This document shows positions 43,745 through 56,524 of a stretch of 64,000 bases of DNA, piece by piece. Numbering within the stretch: position 1 is the first letter of the stretch; every line of letters starts with the position of its first letter. The notes below the pieces were generated by a model that was not told where the DNA came from, ran no database searches, and saw nothing but the letters and a program-made list of their open reading frames with translations. A program made the translations under genes and the position numbers. The stretch comes from Polyodon spathula (lineage: Eukaryota > Chordata > Actinopteri > Acipenseriformes > Polyodontidae): the NCBI RefSeq assembly GCF_017654505.1, contig NC_054572.1:4923364-4987363 (forward strand), given 5' to 3'.

Positions 43745-43783
43745 AATTCTATAGGGGGGTGCAAATTTTTAGCCAGAGCTGTA

Positions 43784-43997
43784 CACTACGGGCATTGGTA
43801 GGAGGAAGGTAAATTTGAAGTCCTTGCCCATTGACCTTGCATCCTGGTTGCAGTGGTGATGAGACATTTCAAATTAAGCAACAGTATGCGAAGATTGTAC
43901 TGATACCCCTGGTGACTGTGCTGGATATCTGTTCTGTTTTAAAACAATATTTTTCTCCAATTGTGACTGGCATAGCATTGAATGTTGTACCTGTCTA
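43784..43997. other. No gene seen
   Basis: Short unique interval between family M copy 5 and a SINE. Confidence 0.4.
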
Positions 43998-44245
43998 GGC
44001 AGTCACAATTGCTGGTCCAGTGGTTAAAGAAAGGGGTTTGATACCAGGAGGTTCTGGGTTCAAATCCCTGCTTAGCTGCTGACTTGTTGTGTGTAACAAG
44101 TCACTTAACTTCCTTGTGCTTCGTCCTTCGGATGAGATGTAAAACAAGTGAGGCCCTATTGTAAGTGACGCTGCAGCAGCAGCAGCAGTTGATGATGATG
44201 CATAGTTCACCCCCTAGTCTCTGTAAGTCGCTTTGGATAAAATGA
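43998..44245 (+). repeat. V-SINE-like SINE, near complete
   Basis: tRNA-derived head with A box (tggtccagtggttaaag) and B box (gggttcaaatccc). The core has cacttaacttccttgtgctt and gatgagatgtaaaaca. A CAG-rich variable region follows, and the tail is tctctgtaagtcgctttgga plus taaa. This is the usual V-SINE layout in fishes. Confidence 0.82.
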
Positions 44246-44942
44246 GTAATTAATAATTGTGGAAATTCATTTTCTGGGGTACAAGTGCAGAAGAAATATT
44301 CCTCCCAGTCATGCTACAGTGGTAGTAAATGGGTAATGTCTTTTGCCTGTTGATGGGCAAATGATCTATTCAGCAATACAGAGAAATGTAGTAATCAAGG
44401 GTCTGATGGGGGTGAAAAAGGGAAATAAACACCCTACTCCCGGTATAACATTTTGGTGTACTATTGCTGTTGTGAGCGGGTAAAAATAAAACCATAGGCA
44501 TTTATTTATTATTTTATATTAGACTATTATCTGGTAGCATTAGACCTGGAAAGGTATTCATATCTGGGTAAACAGAACTGTTCACTGCTGTTCTTAAGTC
44601 CTGCCAATCTGAGACAAGTGCAGCAAAAAAAAAAAAAAAACCTGATGAGGTCATGAGGTCCATTTACCTCTACTCACAATGTTCTTATCATAATGGAAAG
44701 ACTTAACAGATTTGTTTTGCAGCTTTAGAAAGCTTTCCACTCTTTCTAATGCCATGTGATGCTAACAAGATGAAAGCCCAGACACTTTTTTTTTTTTCTT
44801 GTTCCTTCTGAGTCACCACACAATACAGCTGAGAGATAATTTTCAAAGAGAAATAAGCAAATAGGGGCCAGCACTTCAGTTTTGATTGAAAAAACAAAAA
44901 CATAACCCATATTAATGTGTCATGCACTTCCATGAGCTACAT
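44246..44942. other. No gene seen
   Basis: AT-rich with two A/T homopolymers (44625-44640 and 44787-44798). Confidence 0.5.
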
Positions 44943-45165
44943 AGCAGCTGTGACCAAACGTTTTCTATGTACCGTACCTAGAATTTTAGGATTGAGAAAT
45001 AATTAAAAAAAAACAAAAAAACTACACCAACATAATTTAGATGTTTTATTTAACATTATGTAATGAAAGCAACTACAAAATTATACTGCAAAATTCTACC
45101 GGAAGCCATAATAGTAGTACAGTTGTATTTCACGTTAGATTTCGAAACATCACATTTTTCTAATA
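44943..45165 (+). repeat. Family M element, copy 7 (left part)
   Basis: Left end agcagctgtgaccaaacgtt, then the family interior through gttagatttcgaaacatcac. The right half is missing. The short fragment at 40833-40890 is counted as copy 6. Confidence 0.78.
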
Positions 45166-45385
45166 ATAATTGATAATGATATTTATAATGTGCTTGACTA
45201 ATCGCAGCTCCCTACACTGATTTCTCCTTAATAACCTTGTTTATAAATGCCGTTCTAGAGATTTACAGCTTGCTCTTTCATATTTATGTAGCATCTATTG
45301 CTCATTAATAAATGGTTGATAAAGAGTTTATTAGTGGACCTTATAAAGCATTAATAATGGCAGAATAAGGTGCTTCATAAATATG
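45166..45385. other. No gene seen
   Basis: AT-rich interval. Confidence 0.4.
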
Positions 45386-46872
45386 TACAATACTGTGCAA
45401 AAGTTTTAGGCAGGTGTGAAAAAATGCTGTAAAGTAAGAATGCTTTCAAAAATTGACATGTTAATAGATTATATTTATCAGTTAACTAAATGCAAAGTGA
45501 GTGAACAGAAGAACAATCTGTATCAAATCTATATTTGGAGTGACCACACTTTGCCTTCAAAACAGCATCAATTCTTCTAGGTACACTTGCACAAATTCAG
45601 GGATTTTGTAGGCATATAATCAGGTGTATGATTAAACAATTATACCAAACAGGTGCTAATGATCATCAATTCAATATCTAGGTTGAAACACAATCATTAA
45701 CTGGATCAGAAACAGCTGTGTAGGAGGAATAAAACTGGGTGAGGAACAGCCAAACTCAGCTGACAAGGTGAGGTTGCTGAAGACAGTTTACTATCAAAAG
45801 TCATACACCATGGCAAGATTGAGCACAGCAACAAGACACAAGGTCGTTATACTGCATCAGCAAGGTCTCTCCCAGCAACGTTGAGGACCGTAGACGCAGT
45901 GGTTGGCTAAGGAAACTTACTGCAGCAGATGAAAGACACATCATGCTTACTTCCCTTCGCAATCGGAAGATGTCCAGCAATGCCATCAACTCAGAATTGG
46001 CAGAAAACAGTGGGACCCTGGTACACCCATCTACTGTCCGGAGAAGTCTGGTCAGAAGTGGCCTTCATGGAAGACTTGCGGCCAAAAAGCCATACCTCCA
46101 ACGTGGAAACAAGGCCAAGCGACTCAACTATCCACAAAAACACAAGAACTGGGGTGCAGTCCAGGTGCTCTGGACTGATGAGTCAAAATTTGAAATATTT
46201 GGCTGTAGCAGAAGGCAGTTTGTTCGCTGAAGGGCTGGAGAGCAGTACACGAATGAGTGTCTGCAGGCAACAGTGAAGCATGGTGGAGGTTCCTTGCAAG
46301 TGTGGGGCGGCATTTCTGCAAATGGAGTTGGGATTTGGACAGAATTAATGGTCTCCTCAATGCTGAGAAGTACAGGCAGATACTTATCCATCATGCAATA
46401 CCATCAGGGAGGCATCTGATTGGCCCCAAATTTATTCTGCAGCATGACAACGACCCCAAACATACAGCGAAAGTCATTAAGAACTATCTTCAGCGTAAAG
46501 AAGAACAAGGAGTCCTGGAAATGATGGTATGGCCCCCACAGAGCCCTGAACATCATCGAGTCTGTCTGGGATTACATGAAGAGAGAGAAGCAACTGAGGC
46601 TGCCTAAATCCACAGAAGAACTGTGGTTAGTTCTCCAAGATGTTTGAGCCAACCTACCTGCCGAGTTCCTTCAAAAACTATGTGCAAGTGTACCTAGAAG
46701 AATTGATGCTGTTTTGAAGGCAAAAGTTGGTCACACCAAATATTGATTTGATGTAGATTTTTCTTCTGTTCAGTCACTTTGCATTTTGTTAATTGATAAA
46801 TGTAATCTATTAACATGTCAATTTTTGAAAGCACTTTTTCACACCTACCTAAAACTTTTGCACAGTACTGTA
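45386..46872 (+). mobile_element. Tc1-like transposon with both termini, degraded
   Basis: Terminal inverted repeats tacaatactgtgcaaaagtt at the left and the complement ending gcacagtactgta at the right. The inner repeat blocks also match (aatctattaacatgtcaatt near 46805 against its inverse near 45457). Length is 1487 bp. The TA at each end fits the Tc1 target. The transposase inside is broken. Confidence 0.9.
45810..46740 (+). pseudogene. Tc1-family DD34E transposase, broken
   Basis: MARLSTATRHKVVILHQQGL (from 45810) is the first DNA-binding helix region. A deletion and stops follow, then HPSTVRRSLVRSGLHGRLAA and WTDESKFEIFG with the first catalytic Asp (about 46170-46205). QHDNDPKHTA (about 46440) supplies the second Asp. 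The Glu lies in NIIESVWDYMKRE (about 46551), in another frame. A TGA at 46228 and at least two frameshifts separate these blocks. All three catalytic residues can still be read, so decay is moderate. Confidence 0.85.
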
Positions 46873-48165
46873 TAACCTGTTTGTTCATAGTTTCATATAC
46901 TGTGTGTTCATCATCTAGGGTTAATACATTGTTTATTATTGGACCCTGCTATAAAATGCTTCCAGATTTTCTCTAATTGTCGCACCCAATATTTTTTGGC
47001 ACAGCATAACTGGACATTTGTTTACTTCCAGCTTAAAGAAGAGCTTAAATAAAGAAGTACTCAGCAGTATATTTAAGAGCTTTTTTATGTTCGGTTAGTA
47101 ACCTTTAAGTGTATTAATATAAACATGCAAGTGCTTCTGTCTGGGACGACAAAACTTTTGTGTTTTTCTGAAGAAGGGTGCTTGAGTGTTTCTGAGTCCA
47201 GAATGATAATCTCAAACTACTACAGAGTGAAGGAGACTTGCAGTGTTTGCACTGCTTAAACAGCAGTGAGCCATTGTAATCTTCTGAGCACCTCTGCAAC
47301 ACAGCTCACAAGAGCTCATTTTACTGCACATGCAGCTTACATTTCTGCTTCGTCTTGGAGTGGAAATCACCATAGAAATGTTAAACTTCCGTTTAAGTTT
47401 CATGTGTCCCAGTTAAGAGCAAACTGAGTCCTGCGTGCTTTATTATTACAGCACAGTGGAAATAAACACACATTTCTAGGATGATGCCAGCAGACGGCAA
47501 AAATGCAGACATTGAAAGAGTAGAAGATTGTAATTATTTCACTTTAATTCCCCTGCCAGAACATCGGTAGATCAGGGATGGAAATAAGACTCCCAGTGCA
47601 TAGCAGTTTGATCCAGACCTGGTTTTACTGCGAGTTTAAAAAGACATACCTGAGCCTGTTATCCATACCTGTGGCTGATCAAGCTCGTAGCTAAACCTGA
47701 AATGTGTGAACACGAGTCTTATTTCCATACCTGTTGCTCTATTCCACATTCAGCAGAACTATTTTTAAAAACAAGTACATTTTGTATGACAGTGTTGCAT
47801 ATAGTATAAACAGGGGAGAAAACACTTGCCATTACAGTGACAGTGGTCAGCAACAATCATTACCGCAAATAGCGTTTATTTTTTTTCCTTCAGTTAACGT
47901 AATTATAGCTTATTATAGTCAGGCTCATTTTTGGATGCATATATTTTTTTTTCTGTAGCTCAGAATTACTCAAGTGTACTTACAATTATCAACAAGATGA
48001 GCTAAAAGCCTTCATTAGAAAAAGTGCACACAGTATGCTAATGCTTTGCTTTGTAAAAGCAGCTGCTAATACAAGATACAAGATGCAATTGTCCTTGCCT
48101 GGTAATTTATTTTCTCAATGTATTCTTATCATTGATAATAATGATAATTAAAAAAAATAATAATA
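46873..48165. other. No gene seen
   Basis: Unique-looking sequence with no exon I can support. Confidence 0.5.
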
Positions 48166-48600
<435 letters not shown>

Positions 48601-48852
48601 ATATATATATATCATTCAGTGTAAAGGGCACTGACAAAAGTAACTGTTAATGGTCTGGCCTTGATGTTTTTTGTTCAATTTGCTATGCTGTTTTTGTAGT
48701 GTGTAATTGGAATACTGTATTACTGTATCTCCCCGTTCAAGGAAAGGTTTTAAGACAGCTGATCCGACAAACAGAGGACTGCAGATTTCCACTCCCACTT
48801 CCTGGAGTAAAAGAACAACATGTGTACAAGTGTAATAAAGCATGGTAAAGCA

Positions 48853-49220
48853 TACAGCTCCGGCCAAACATGTTGCATCTCCCGATAGAATTAACTCATT
48901 TTGCTTCATAAAGTCAAATTAAACCTGCAGAATAATGTTATGTTAACAGATTGAGTTACAGACTGCTTTGTAGTTTTCCATATATGTAACAAAAAAATTG
49001 AACAGAAATTGAAAATTGTGACATTTCGAAATCTAACAAGAAATATTACTGTACTGTTATTATGGCTTCCGAGAGACTTTTGCAATATCATTATGCAGTT
49101 TCTGTAATTACACGATGTTAAATAAAAGATCTGAATTATGTTCATATAGTTACAAAAAAAAAAAAAAAAAAGTCTCAGTCCTAAAATCTAGGTGATGCAA
49201 AACTATTGGCCATAGCTGTA
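48853..49220 (-). repeat. Family M element, copy 8 (complete, 368 bp)
   Basis: Both termini are present: tacagctccggccaaacatg and gatgcaaaactattggccat, ending agctgta. This is the best full-length reference for the family in the window. There is no reading frame of note. TA at both ends. Confidence 0.9.
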
Positions 49221-49431
49221 GCTTTGTTTTGGTTTGGTATTTTCTTGTAGTTTGGTCTTTGCTGCTTGTGTCTATGTTTTTGCTCATCACTAGTTTTGTG
49301 TTCTGTATGTACAGTGCTTTAACAAGTTGACTTTTGTTGTATTATAATACCCAGTGGTATTTTTCAAACCTTTCTGTTTGGCAAATGTTCAGCTAAACTT
49401 TCTTTTCCCCTTTAAGAAAAGGTATGCTTTA

Positions 49432-49690
49432 TTATTATTATTATTATTATTAGTTTGTTTAGCAGACACCTTTATCCAACGGCGACATACAGAGACCAGG
49501 GTGTGTGAACTATGCATCAGCTGCAGAGTCACTTACAATGAAGTCTCCCCCAAAAGATGCAGCAAAAGAAGGTTTAATGACTTGCTCAGGGACACACACA
49601 ATGAGTCAATGGCTGACCGAGGATTTGAAGTGGGCACCTCTTGATTATAAGCCTATTTCTTTAACCACTGGACCACACAGTCACACTGTC
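49432..49690 (-). repeat. V-SINE-like SINE, reverse orientation
   Basis: Tail and core appear first on the + strand (agcagacacctttatccaac, gcagagtcacttacaatgaa). The tRNA-like head is at the right, with the complement of a B box (ggatttgaagtggg) and of an A box (tttaaccactggacca). Confidence 0.8.
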
Positions 49691-49960
49691 TCCCTATAAA
49701 ACAAGGTTTCAGGCTGCAGTCTGCCTGTGATGTACAGTACCAGTCAAAAGTTTGAGTATACCTGCTTGAAACCAGGTTTTTTGTGATTATCTATGCTTTT
49801 GACTGTATGAACTTGTCTATAAACACTTAATATTTCATTATAAGTCAATGGCTGAGCCAAGATTTGAAATGTAGACTTCTTGATTATAAGCCCAGTTCTT
49901 TAAGCACTGGACCACACAGTCACCTAGCTCCCCCTAAAACAAGGTTTCAGGCTGCAGTAA
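49600..49960. repeat. Local duplication D2 (two units, about 241 bp apart)
   Basis: The segment gtcaatggctgaccgaggat ... aaaacaaggtttcaggctgc (about 49604-49718) returns at about 49845-49955 with roughly 10-15% changes. It includes sequence beyond the SINE head, so it is a local duplication, not a second SINE insertion. Confidence 0.8.
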
Positions 49961-50045
49961 TTTTTTATAAATCCCTTGTATTCATTATATACTGAATGTA
50001 CTACATTGTATTTAAAAAATGATATCTGAGTCCAACCTGTTAATG

Positions 50046-50179
<134 letters not shown>

Positions 50180-50579
50180 TATGTCTATGTACAAATAATT
50201 ATTGGTTTTTCACACAGAGGCTTCTTAAAAATAAGAACTGAGTGGCCAATTAAGAAAAACTCTTTAGGGCAGAAAAGACAAATACCTGCCATAGCACTAT
50301 CAATAAGGCACAAGGAGAGAGAAGATCTGACACGACGGACAATTGCACATACAGCTGCTTGGTTGGCAAGTGATTTCAGATCTAAGCCTGTAGAAATGAC
50401 TGTTTTTAATTAAGCATGATTGTATTGTAAGGCACAGCAGCTTTCACTGTCTTGGCTCTCTGGTTACCCTACCATGCTGCTAAAGGATTTCTTCATGTAG
50501 ACATGTCCCTTTAACTGGGATATTGAAAATGAAGTCCTGTTCAACAGAACTTAATAGAGGGCATTTGACAACTGTGCTT

Positions 50580-50634
50580 ACTAAAATGTTTTGTTTTTTT
50601 TGTTCTTCAAAAGAGCACATATGAGACCTTTGTA

Positions 50635-50710
<76 letters not shown>

Positions 50711-50887
50711 CATGTAAGATGGATGGGATTAGTCTCCTACCAACATCCATTTAGAGCACATCCTACACCCCTCGTTCTTTTTATACAAGTCTTCATAGAT
50801 GCAGGATCAATACAGCTCTCCCAGGGAAGATTAAATGAGGTCCAGTGAATGGAGACTGAATGAATGGACAAGTGGGGAGGCAGTGAA
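50580..50887 (+). repeat. Local duplication D1, copy B
   Basis: Counterpart of 48166-48600: ttgttcttcaaaagagcaca, then (TG)n(TA)n at 50635-50705 in place of (CT)n(AT)n, then catagatgcaggatcaatac to gaatgaatggacaagtgggg. Confidence 0.85.
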
Positions 50888-51029
50888 AATGGAACGTATT
50901 TAGAAGTACTGAAATAATGTACTTTGCTTCATTTCCATCTGCACCAATCTCACCTCGCTCCAATATCAAACTGGGGGCTACAATTTATAATCTGTGACCA
51001 TGCGTTACCTAAAAGTCAAAGTTCACCTG

Positions 51030-51236
51030 TACAGCTATGCACAATTTAGAATTTTAGGATTGCTATAGCATTTTAAAAAAAAAAACAAAAAAAAAACAAC
51101 ATAATTTAAATATTGTATTTAACATGGTGAAGCTACAAAATGATATCGCAAAAAAAGCCTACTGGAAGCTATAATATCATTTTAGATTTCTGAATGTCAG
51201 GTTTTTCTTTTTTCTTGTAGTTTTCTGTGCTTTTAG
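51030..51236 (+). repeat. Family M element, copy 9 (left part)
   Basis: Starts tacagctatgcacaatttag. The interior has cctactggaagctataatat. The right half is missing. Confidence 0.75.
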
Positions 51237-51740
51237 GTTAGATAACCACATTACTATTTAATCCAAATTGACAGAAGGAATGAGAGAGCTTTCAAATGAG
51301 TTCTATCAATTAGTCTTCATTTTAAATTCAGGCCTTGTTCATCTGAGAATTATAATGTTTTTGCCCTTTACAGAGTATTTAAGGCGACAGCCCACTTTAT
51401 CAGAGCTCCTGATGATAATGTAATTAAGCCATTTAGATACCAGATTGGCTCAGATGGCTGCGTATGTAGGAATAGGGTAACATGGGTGAAGACGCCCCCC
51501 CTTAAGGGAAACCGCATTTTATGCACAGAAAATAATGGACATTTTAAATGAAAGAAGTGTAAAGGTAAAGTTCAGAAATCACAAACATCGTGAAAAATGT
51601 TCAAAGAAAATACATTGATAAAAAATAAGGTGAACTTTGTAAAAATTGAAAAGAACAAAATACACTAGGATGAAAAATAGAGCACTTTATTTAAATTACA
51701 AATGTTCTTTAAATATTTGGGCATTTTAAGCATTTAATGA
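51237..51740. other. No gene seen
   Basis: AT-rich interval, including a C7 tract at 51495. Nothing recognised. Confidence 0.45.
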
Positions 51741-53070
51741 CACCGTGTAACAATTTATTTATTTATTTATTTTTGGTTCCTGGGTAGTAAGTGTTATTTC
51801 CTAATTGCTTATGCCTCAAAAGTATAGAAAATGGCTATTATTCCCCACAAACTTTGCTTTTGTGACCAGGACAGTGATATTTTGAAATTTACCTATTTTC
51901 CAGAACATTCCAGATAGATTCAATGCTGAGTAAACTTGGAGTAACTTCTAGAACTTTCCAGTAATATAAATAGTAGTATAAATACAGGGGCCTTAAGCCC
52001 ACCAGTTCAGTTTAGTTCCAGCTGCCTAAGTGGATACATCTCTGCATTTTTCTGAGATGGCATCAAGAGGCTGCAATGGTGGCATTCCTGATGGGTCTCC
52101 AAGGCGGTTTTACCAAGTTTCCCTGCTATCTTTGCCTTTGGGGCAGCAGGGACACCAAGGCGCACTACCACAGGTGGGACTGGCCACAGCGGACCGAGTT
52201 ATCTGTGGGGAGGAACAACGTCAAGTGGGAGCCACTGGTGGACCCCCGGAAGGTGCTGATGCCACCACTGCACATCAAATTGGGCCTTATGAAACAATTT
52301 GTCAGAGCTCTAGATAAGGAGTCGGCAGCCTTCAAGTACCTTCAAGACTTCTTCCCTAAGCTGTCTGAGGCAAAGGTCAAAGCCGGTGTCTTCGTCGGAC
52401 CACAGATAAAAAAAGATCCTGGAGTGCAATGAATTCCCCAAGAAGCTCACTAGTAAGGAGAAAGCGGCTTGGAACAGCTTTGTCGCAGTGGTTCGGGGCT
52501 TCCTGGGCAATCACAAGGCCAAAAACTATGTGGAGCTGGTTGAGACTCTGGTGAAGAACTACGGCACAATGGACTGTAGGATGATCCCCAAAGTCCATAT
52601 CCTTGATGCTCATCTTGATAAATTCAAGAGAACATGGGAGCGTATTCGGAGGAGCAAGGCGAGTGCTTCCACCAGGATATACTGGACTTAGAACGCCGCT
52701 ACCAAGGACAGTATAACGAGAACATGATGGGTGATTACATTTGGGGGCTGATTCATGAAAGTGATTTACAGTATAATCGTAAATCTCGAAAAACTACTCA
52801 TTTCTAAATCTTTTGTAGTCATTTTTGTATTACTTTAGTATAAATACATGTTAATTTGGATTCATATGTTGTTTTTTTCTGACTTTATGTGAACGAAAAG
52901 ACACCAATTCGCCTGTTTTCTCATTGGAAATAGGTACATTTCAAAATATCACTGTCCTGTTCACAAAAGCAAAGTTTGTGGGGAATAATAGCCATTTTCT
53001 ATGCTTTTGAGGCATAAGCAATTAGGAAATAACACTTACTACCCAGGAACAAAAATTGTGTTACATAGTG
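51741..53070 (+). mobile_element. Family X DNA transposon, copy 3 (internally deleted)
   Basis: The same long terminal inverted repeats as copy 1: left caccgtgtaacaattt at 51741, right ending ttgtgttacatagtg at 53070. The upstream non-coding part (about 51770-52060) is about 95% the same as copy 1. The coding part retained is different: copy 3 keeps the middle and C-terminal regions and lacks the N-terminal exon. The flanks (taatga / taatta) show no certain target duplication. Confidence 0.88.
52057..52809 (+). pseudogene. Family X protein remnant, copy 3 (middle and C-terminal part)
   Basis: From about 52076 it reads VAFLMGLQGGFTKFPCYLCL, with a C-x2-C pair, then PLHIKLGLMKQFVRALDKES and FKYLQDFFPKLSEAKVKAGV. 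A frameshift at about 52410 (just after GPQIKK) moves to the frame for FPKKLTSKEKAAW. A second shift near 52625 leads out of frame, before the expected KVHILDAHLDKF to GDYIWGL ending at about 52807. The CYLC block resembles a zinc-binding site ahead of a nuclease or transposase core, but I cannot name the superfamily. Confidence 0.75.
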
Positions 53071-53694
53071 TAATTAGAGTGGTAGACTCAACATGAACTG
53101 TATTTCAATCACAAATGTTTTCAAAACATTTTAAACATTGAGGAATTTGTGTTAAGTTTTATCATGAATCGTTTCATTTTAAAATAGGCCATGAAATGCT
53201 TCTCAGTTTGTGTATAATTCCCATGTGAATCCATCACCAGAGACAGCATGTGTTTACTATCACCGTAGCACATTTTCCAGCGCCTTGAGATGTGCAGGTC
53301 TGCATGATAAGGTGCTATATAAATCGAAGTTGTTGTTGTTTCACACTGGATTCATTCTCCACCACTGACAGAATATCATTTTGTGCAGTATAAGCTTTCT
53401 GCATCAGCATCTATCCTGTTTTCCAAGTGCTTATGCTGACACATTGAACCTGCATGAAATTCCCGGAACAGGTTATTTTCAGTGTAACATATGAGCAAAC
53501 CTAAGAAATCTGACTGTAAAGTATTGATTCTCAACTTCAGCAGAAATGAAACACCTTGTGTGAAAGATAGAGAAATATATTGAAGTTATTGTGCGCTGTT
53601 TTTTAATGTAGCTACAAAAAGTCACCGGGGGGCGGTGGGGAATAACCAGAAGCAACTTGTGATGGACTTTATTATGGAGAAACTGTTAGGATCT
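53071..53694. other. No gene seen; LINE-tail-like phrase at 53290-53340
   Basis: Mostly unique. The phrase gcgccttgagatgtgcaggt ... gctatataaatcgaagttgt near 53280-53335 looks like the 3' tail of a LINE or SINE that ends in (TTG)n. Confidence 0.5.
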
Positions 53695-53775
53695 TTTATA
53701 AATAAAATTCAAGAATGTGCTGCTGAGTCACTTACAATAGGACCTCGATTTTGCGTCTCATCCGAAGGAAAAGCA
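53695..53775 (-). repeat. V-SINE-like fragment, reverse orientation
   Basis: Core only: gctgctgagtcacttacaat, aggacctcgattttgcgtct, catccgaagg. Confidence 0.65.
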
Positions 53776-54344
53776 TGGCAGAACTGTAAAAATACTGTGG
53801 TAAATTTGTATAAGGGTTACCAGCTGGTTTGTTTTGGTATTGATTTGTTACAGAACACAATGCAGTTTTTGTATTTATTATTTTTCTTTACTGTATCCTG
53901 TGCTGTCTGTACAGCATTGCTCGTTTTCAGTCATTATGCCACAATTATCTTTAATAAAGGAAAATCCACAAAACAGCAGCAGCAGAAAGATCTCATTAAA
54001 TTAGCTAGAACAGTTCAAGGACATCTTTGTTATGACCCTTTCTTCATAGTTATTAATAGGTCTGGATTCAGTGGTTTAAACAGTAAACCATTCCTACTGT
54101 ATTCGCATCCTCTGAGAGGGAGTTATTTCATAAGCCCAAAGTGATTAGACAATTAGCACTGCTGAGACCATGCTTGTGCAAATACTTAACATGTTATTAT
54201 TTTGAAGTATAAATATTCATGCCTTTATGTGAATAATCCTTTTTCAAAAGACTATAGTGTACCATAACACCACATTATAAATCTCATACTAAATCACCAG
54301 CATGACGTATTGTCTCGTCACATTACGAGCAGTAGTAGCCTATT
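53776..54344. other. No gene called
   Basis: An open frame crosses 53635-54144, but it includes the SINE fragment and has no family resemblance, so I do not treat it as a gene. Confidence 0.45.
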
Positions 54345-54531
54345 TCCTGTTAGATTTTGATATGTCACATTTCTCAACTTTTGTCAGTTTTTTGTTAAGT
54401 ATATAGAAAACTACAAAGCGGTATTTAATTCAGCATGTCAGTGTAACATTATTCAGCAGGTTTAATTCAAGTTTATGAAGTAAAATTAGTTCATTCTATA
54501 GGGTGATGCAAAACTTTTGGCCAGAACTGTA
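54345..54531 (+). repeat. Family M element, copy 10 (right part)
   Basis: Right terminus gggtgatgcaaaacttttgg, ending gaactgta. The family interior (attcagcaggtttaattcaa) is present. Confidence 0.82.
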
Positions 54532-55277
54532 TAAATGTATCATGCTTCAGGGGACCCAAATACCTGTCCAAACTTACACACAAAGAGACTTTTGGCCATG
54601 GCTCCAGAGCATTTAGGATGAAGAGAAGTAAATACAAAAATAAAACAAATGTAGGAACTGTCTTTTAAGTTGATGCAGTATTAATGAACAACTACTGTAG
54701 ATGCAGCAAAAATGCCCCATTATACTGTGTCAGGCCAATGCTACTTAATCATGGGTTGCATGTGCAGAAAACGAAAGCTCCCTGTGACACATAAGACTTG
54801 ACATGCAAAAAGAAAGCAATTTGAAAGTGTTGACTGTTTAGAGTTGTTTAACATGTATAAATATAAAATAGAGGCGACTGAATTCCAAGGGGAATATGGA
54901 AGTTGGATAAAAGAAGGATAAATACAAAATGATTCCCAAGAGGAAGCTTGACTAGCTCATGGAAACAACCACCTTTTCATAAAATGGCAAATGCAGTTTC
55001 CACGGGACAATGTGGATAGCAGGGGGAGTCTTGCAGTTTACTCTAAAGCAGAATAACTGATACAATATTGAAAATGCCGCTTGTTGTTGTTTTATAAATG
55101 TATTCATTTATAAATGCAATTGGTTTGCATACTGTGGGACCCGCCTTGGATATATGGTGCTGTTTTCTGTTTTTCAAATCCTGCACCTAGACACTATGGA
55201 TTAAACAATGGCATAAGATATACCAGAGAACTTTAGAACCGTTCCTCCTCTCACTGCCTTCTGCCGCTAACTCAAGA
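54532..55277. other. No gene seen
   Basis: Unique-looking AT-rich sequence. Confidence 0.5.
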
Positions 55278-55304
55278 CCCCCCCCCCCCCCCCCCCCCCC
55301 CCCC
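55278..55304. repeat. Poly(C) tract, 27 nt
   Basis: A pure C run, the only long C homopolymer here. It is also a place where assembly length may be unreliable. Confidence 0.95.
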
Positions 55305-55604
55305 TCCCCTGTTTAGACTGCACTTGTAGATCTCTGGATCCAATATTATCTAATATTCACTGGACTTGCCTGATCTCAGCACCACATTATACTGGATCCT
55401 CAGCTAACGCACTATCCTTGCACTATTGCATTACTAGTCTATTTGTAGATATAACTTGTTGCAATCCTAACTTGTAGCATCCTATTTCATGTGGTATTAT
55501 TTGCACTTACTGGTAACTATACTGTATTTAAATATGAATCTTGCATTGTAATCATGTACTGCCCTATAACACCTGTAAGTCACCATGGATAAAGGCATCT
55601 GCAA
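55305..55604 (+). repeat. SINE-like 3' tail leading into (AAT)n
   Basis: The interval ends cctgtaagtcaccatggata plus aaggcatctgc, the common fish SINE/LINE tail, followed by the triplet run. The body upstream is not recognisable. Confidence 0.55.
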
Positions 55605-55605
55605 A

Positions 55606-55666
<61 letters not shown>

Positions 55667-55667
55667 T
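55605..55667. repeat. (AAT)n microsatellite
   Basis: About 20 aat triplets ending in a short TA run. Confidence 0.97.
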
Positions 55668-56524
55668 ATACATGGTTTGTTTTCTTGGTGCCTCAAATTA
55701 GAGGAGTAATCATTGTACAATGTGTCATCAGTATAAACAGCAGAACCTTAGTGTGACTTCTTCAAGTAGCTTCAGACTGAATAAATAATGTCATCAGTCT
55801 GCCCACTCACTATAAGATGAACTCCACCATGCTACCTGGACATGGCGAAACAGTGCAGCTTTTCAATGTCGTTTTTTTAACATTCAGGTTTTTCTGTTTA
55901 TCAGCTAACTCCAAAAGCATTATATAAAGAATAGACTGTACAACAGTGTGCACATTTTATTATAACCTTTATTTTCCTGCATGAAAACCTCAGAGTCAGT
56001 AATCAGTGATGTAGAAATAATAGGCACTCGTATGTTCAAATGTCAGATTGCACATGGATTACAGTCTTGCTGATCACCACCTTTTTTTTAAAATAGAAAA
56101 ACCAGAGGGAGAAAATCAATTTCACAGCAGATAACAAAATGGACACGCTTAAAAGGATCAAAAGGGTGAGCCACTTCAGTAATTTCTGCTCATTATTGAG
56201 AAGATTTGCCATGTAGTTGTAAGACAGGGGTCCTAACAAGCACTCATTTTGTGCAATTAATGTTAACTGGAAAGGGTTCAAGACACAAAGTTGTCTGAAT
56301 GGATCTTTAAACCCGCTGTCTAAATGACGCCTGCCATTACTGACCATGCTACCTGCTCCAGTACTGATTAACAAAGGCAGGGTGTAATTCAAGACTTTAG
56401 ACAGTCAAGTCGTGATAAGAGGCCAGGAGAATGCATTAGCAAACCCCCTCTGAGGTTAACACTTTTTCACTGCTTGCTGTGCTGAGTCCCATCAAGAAAT
56501 GTTTTTTTGCAAAGTTTTGTGTAA
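55668..56524. other. No gene seen; short dispersed repeat at 55985-56035
   Basis: The phrase cagtaatcagtgatgtagaa ... aataggcactcgtatg (about 55997-56035) is shared with 59910-59945. No exon is supported. Confidence 0.5.

Larger units (their letters stand above)
41286..43783 (+). repeat. Family M element, copy 5, split by CR1 copy c
   Basis: Left part 41286 to about 41471 (aagctatggccaaagtttta, ttattcagctggtttcatta) and right part 43745-43783 (attctataggggggtgcaaa, ending agctgta) are the two ends of one M element. The CR1 fragment at 41472-43744 sits between them. Confidence 0.85.

Noticed and set aside
53635..54144. 169-codon open frame
   Set aside because: It crosses a SINE fragment, has no family resemblance and lacks splice or promoter context.
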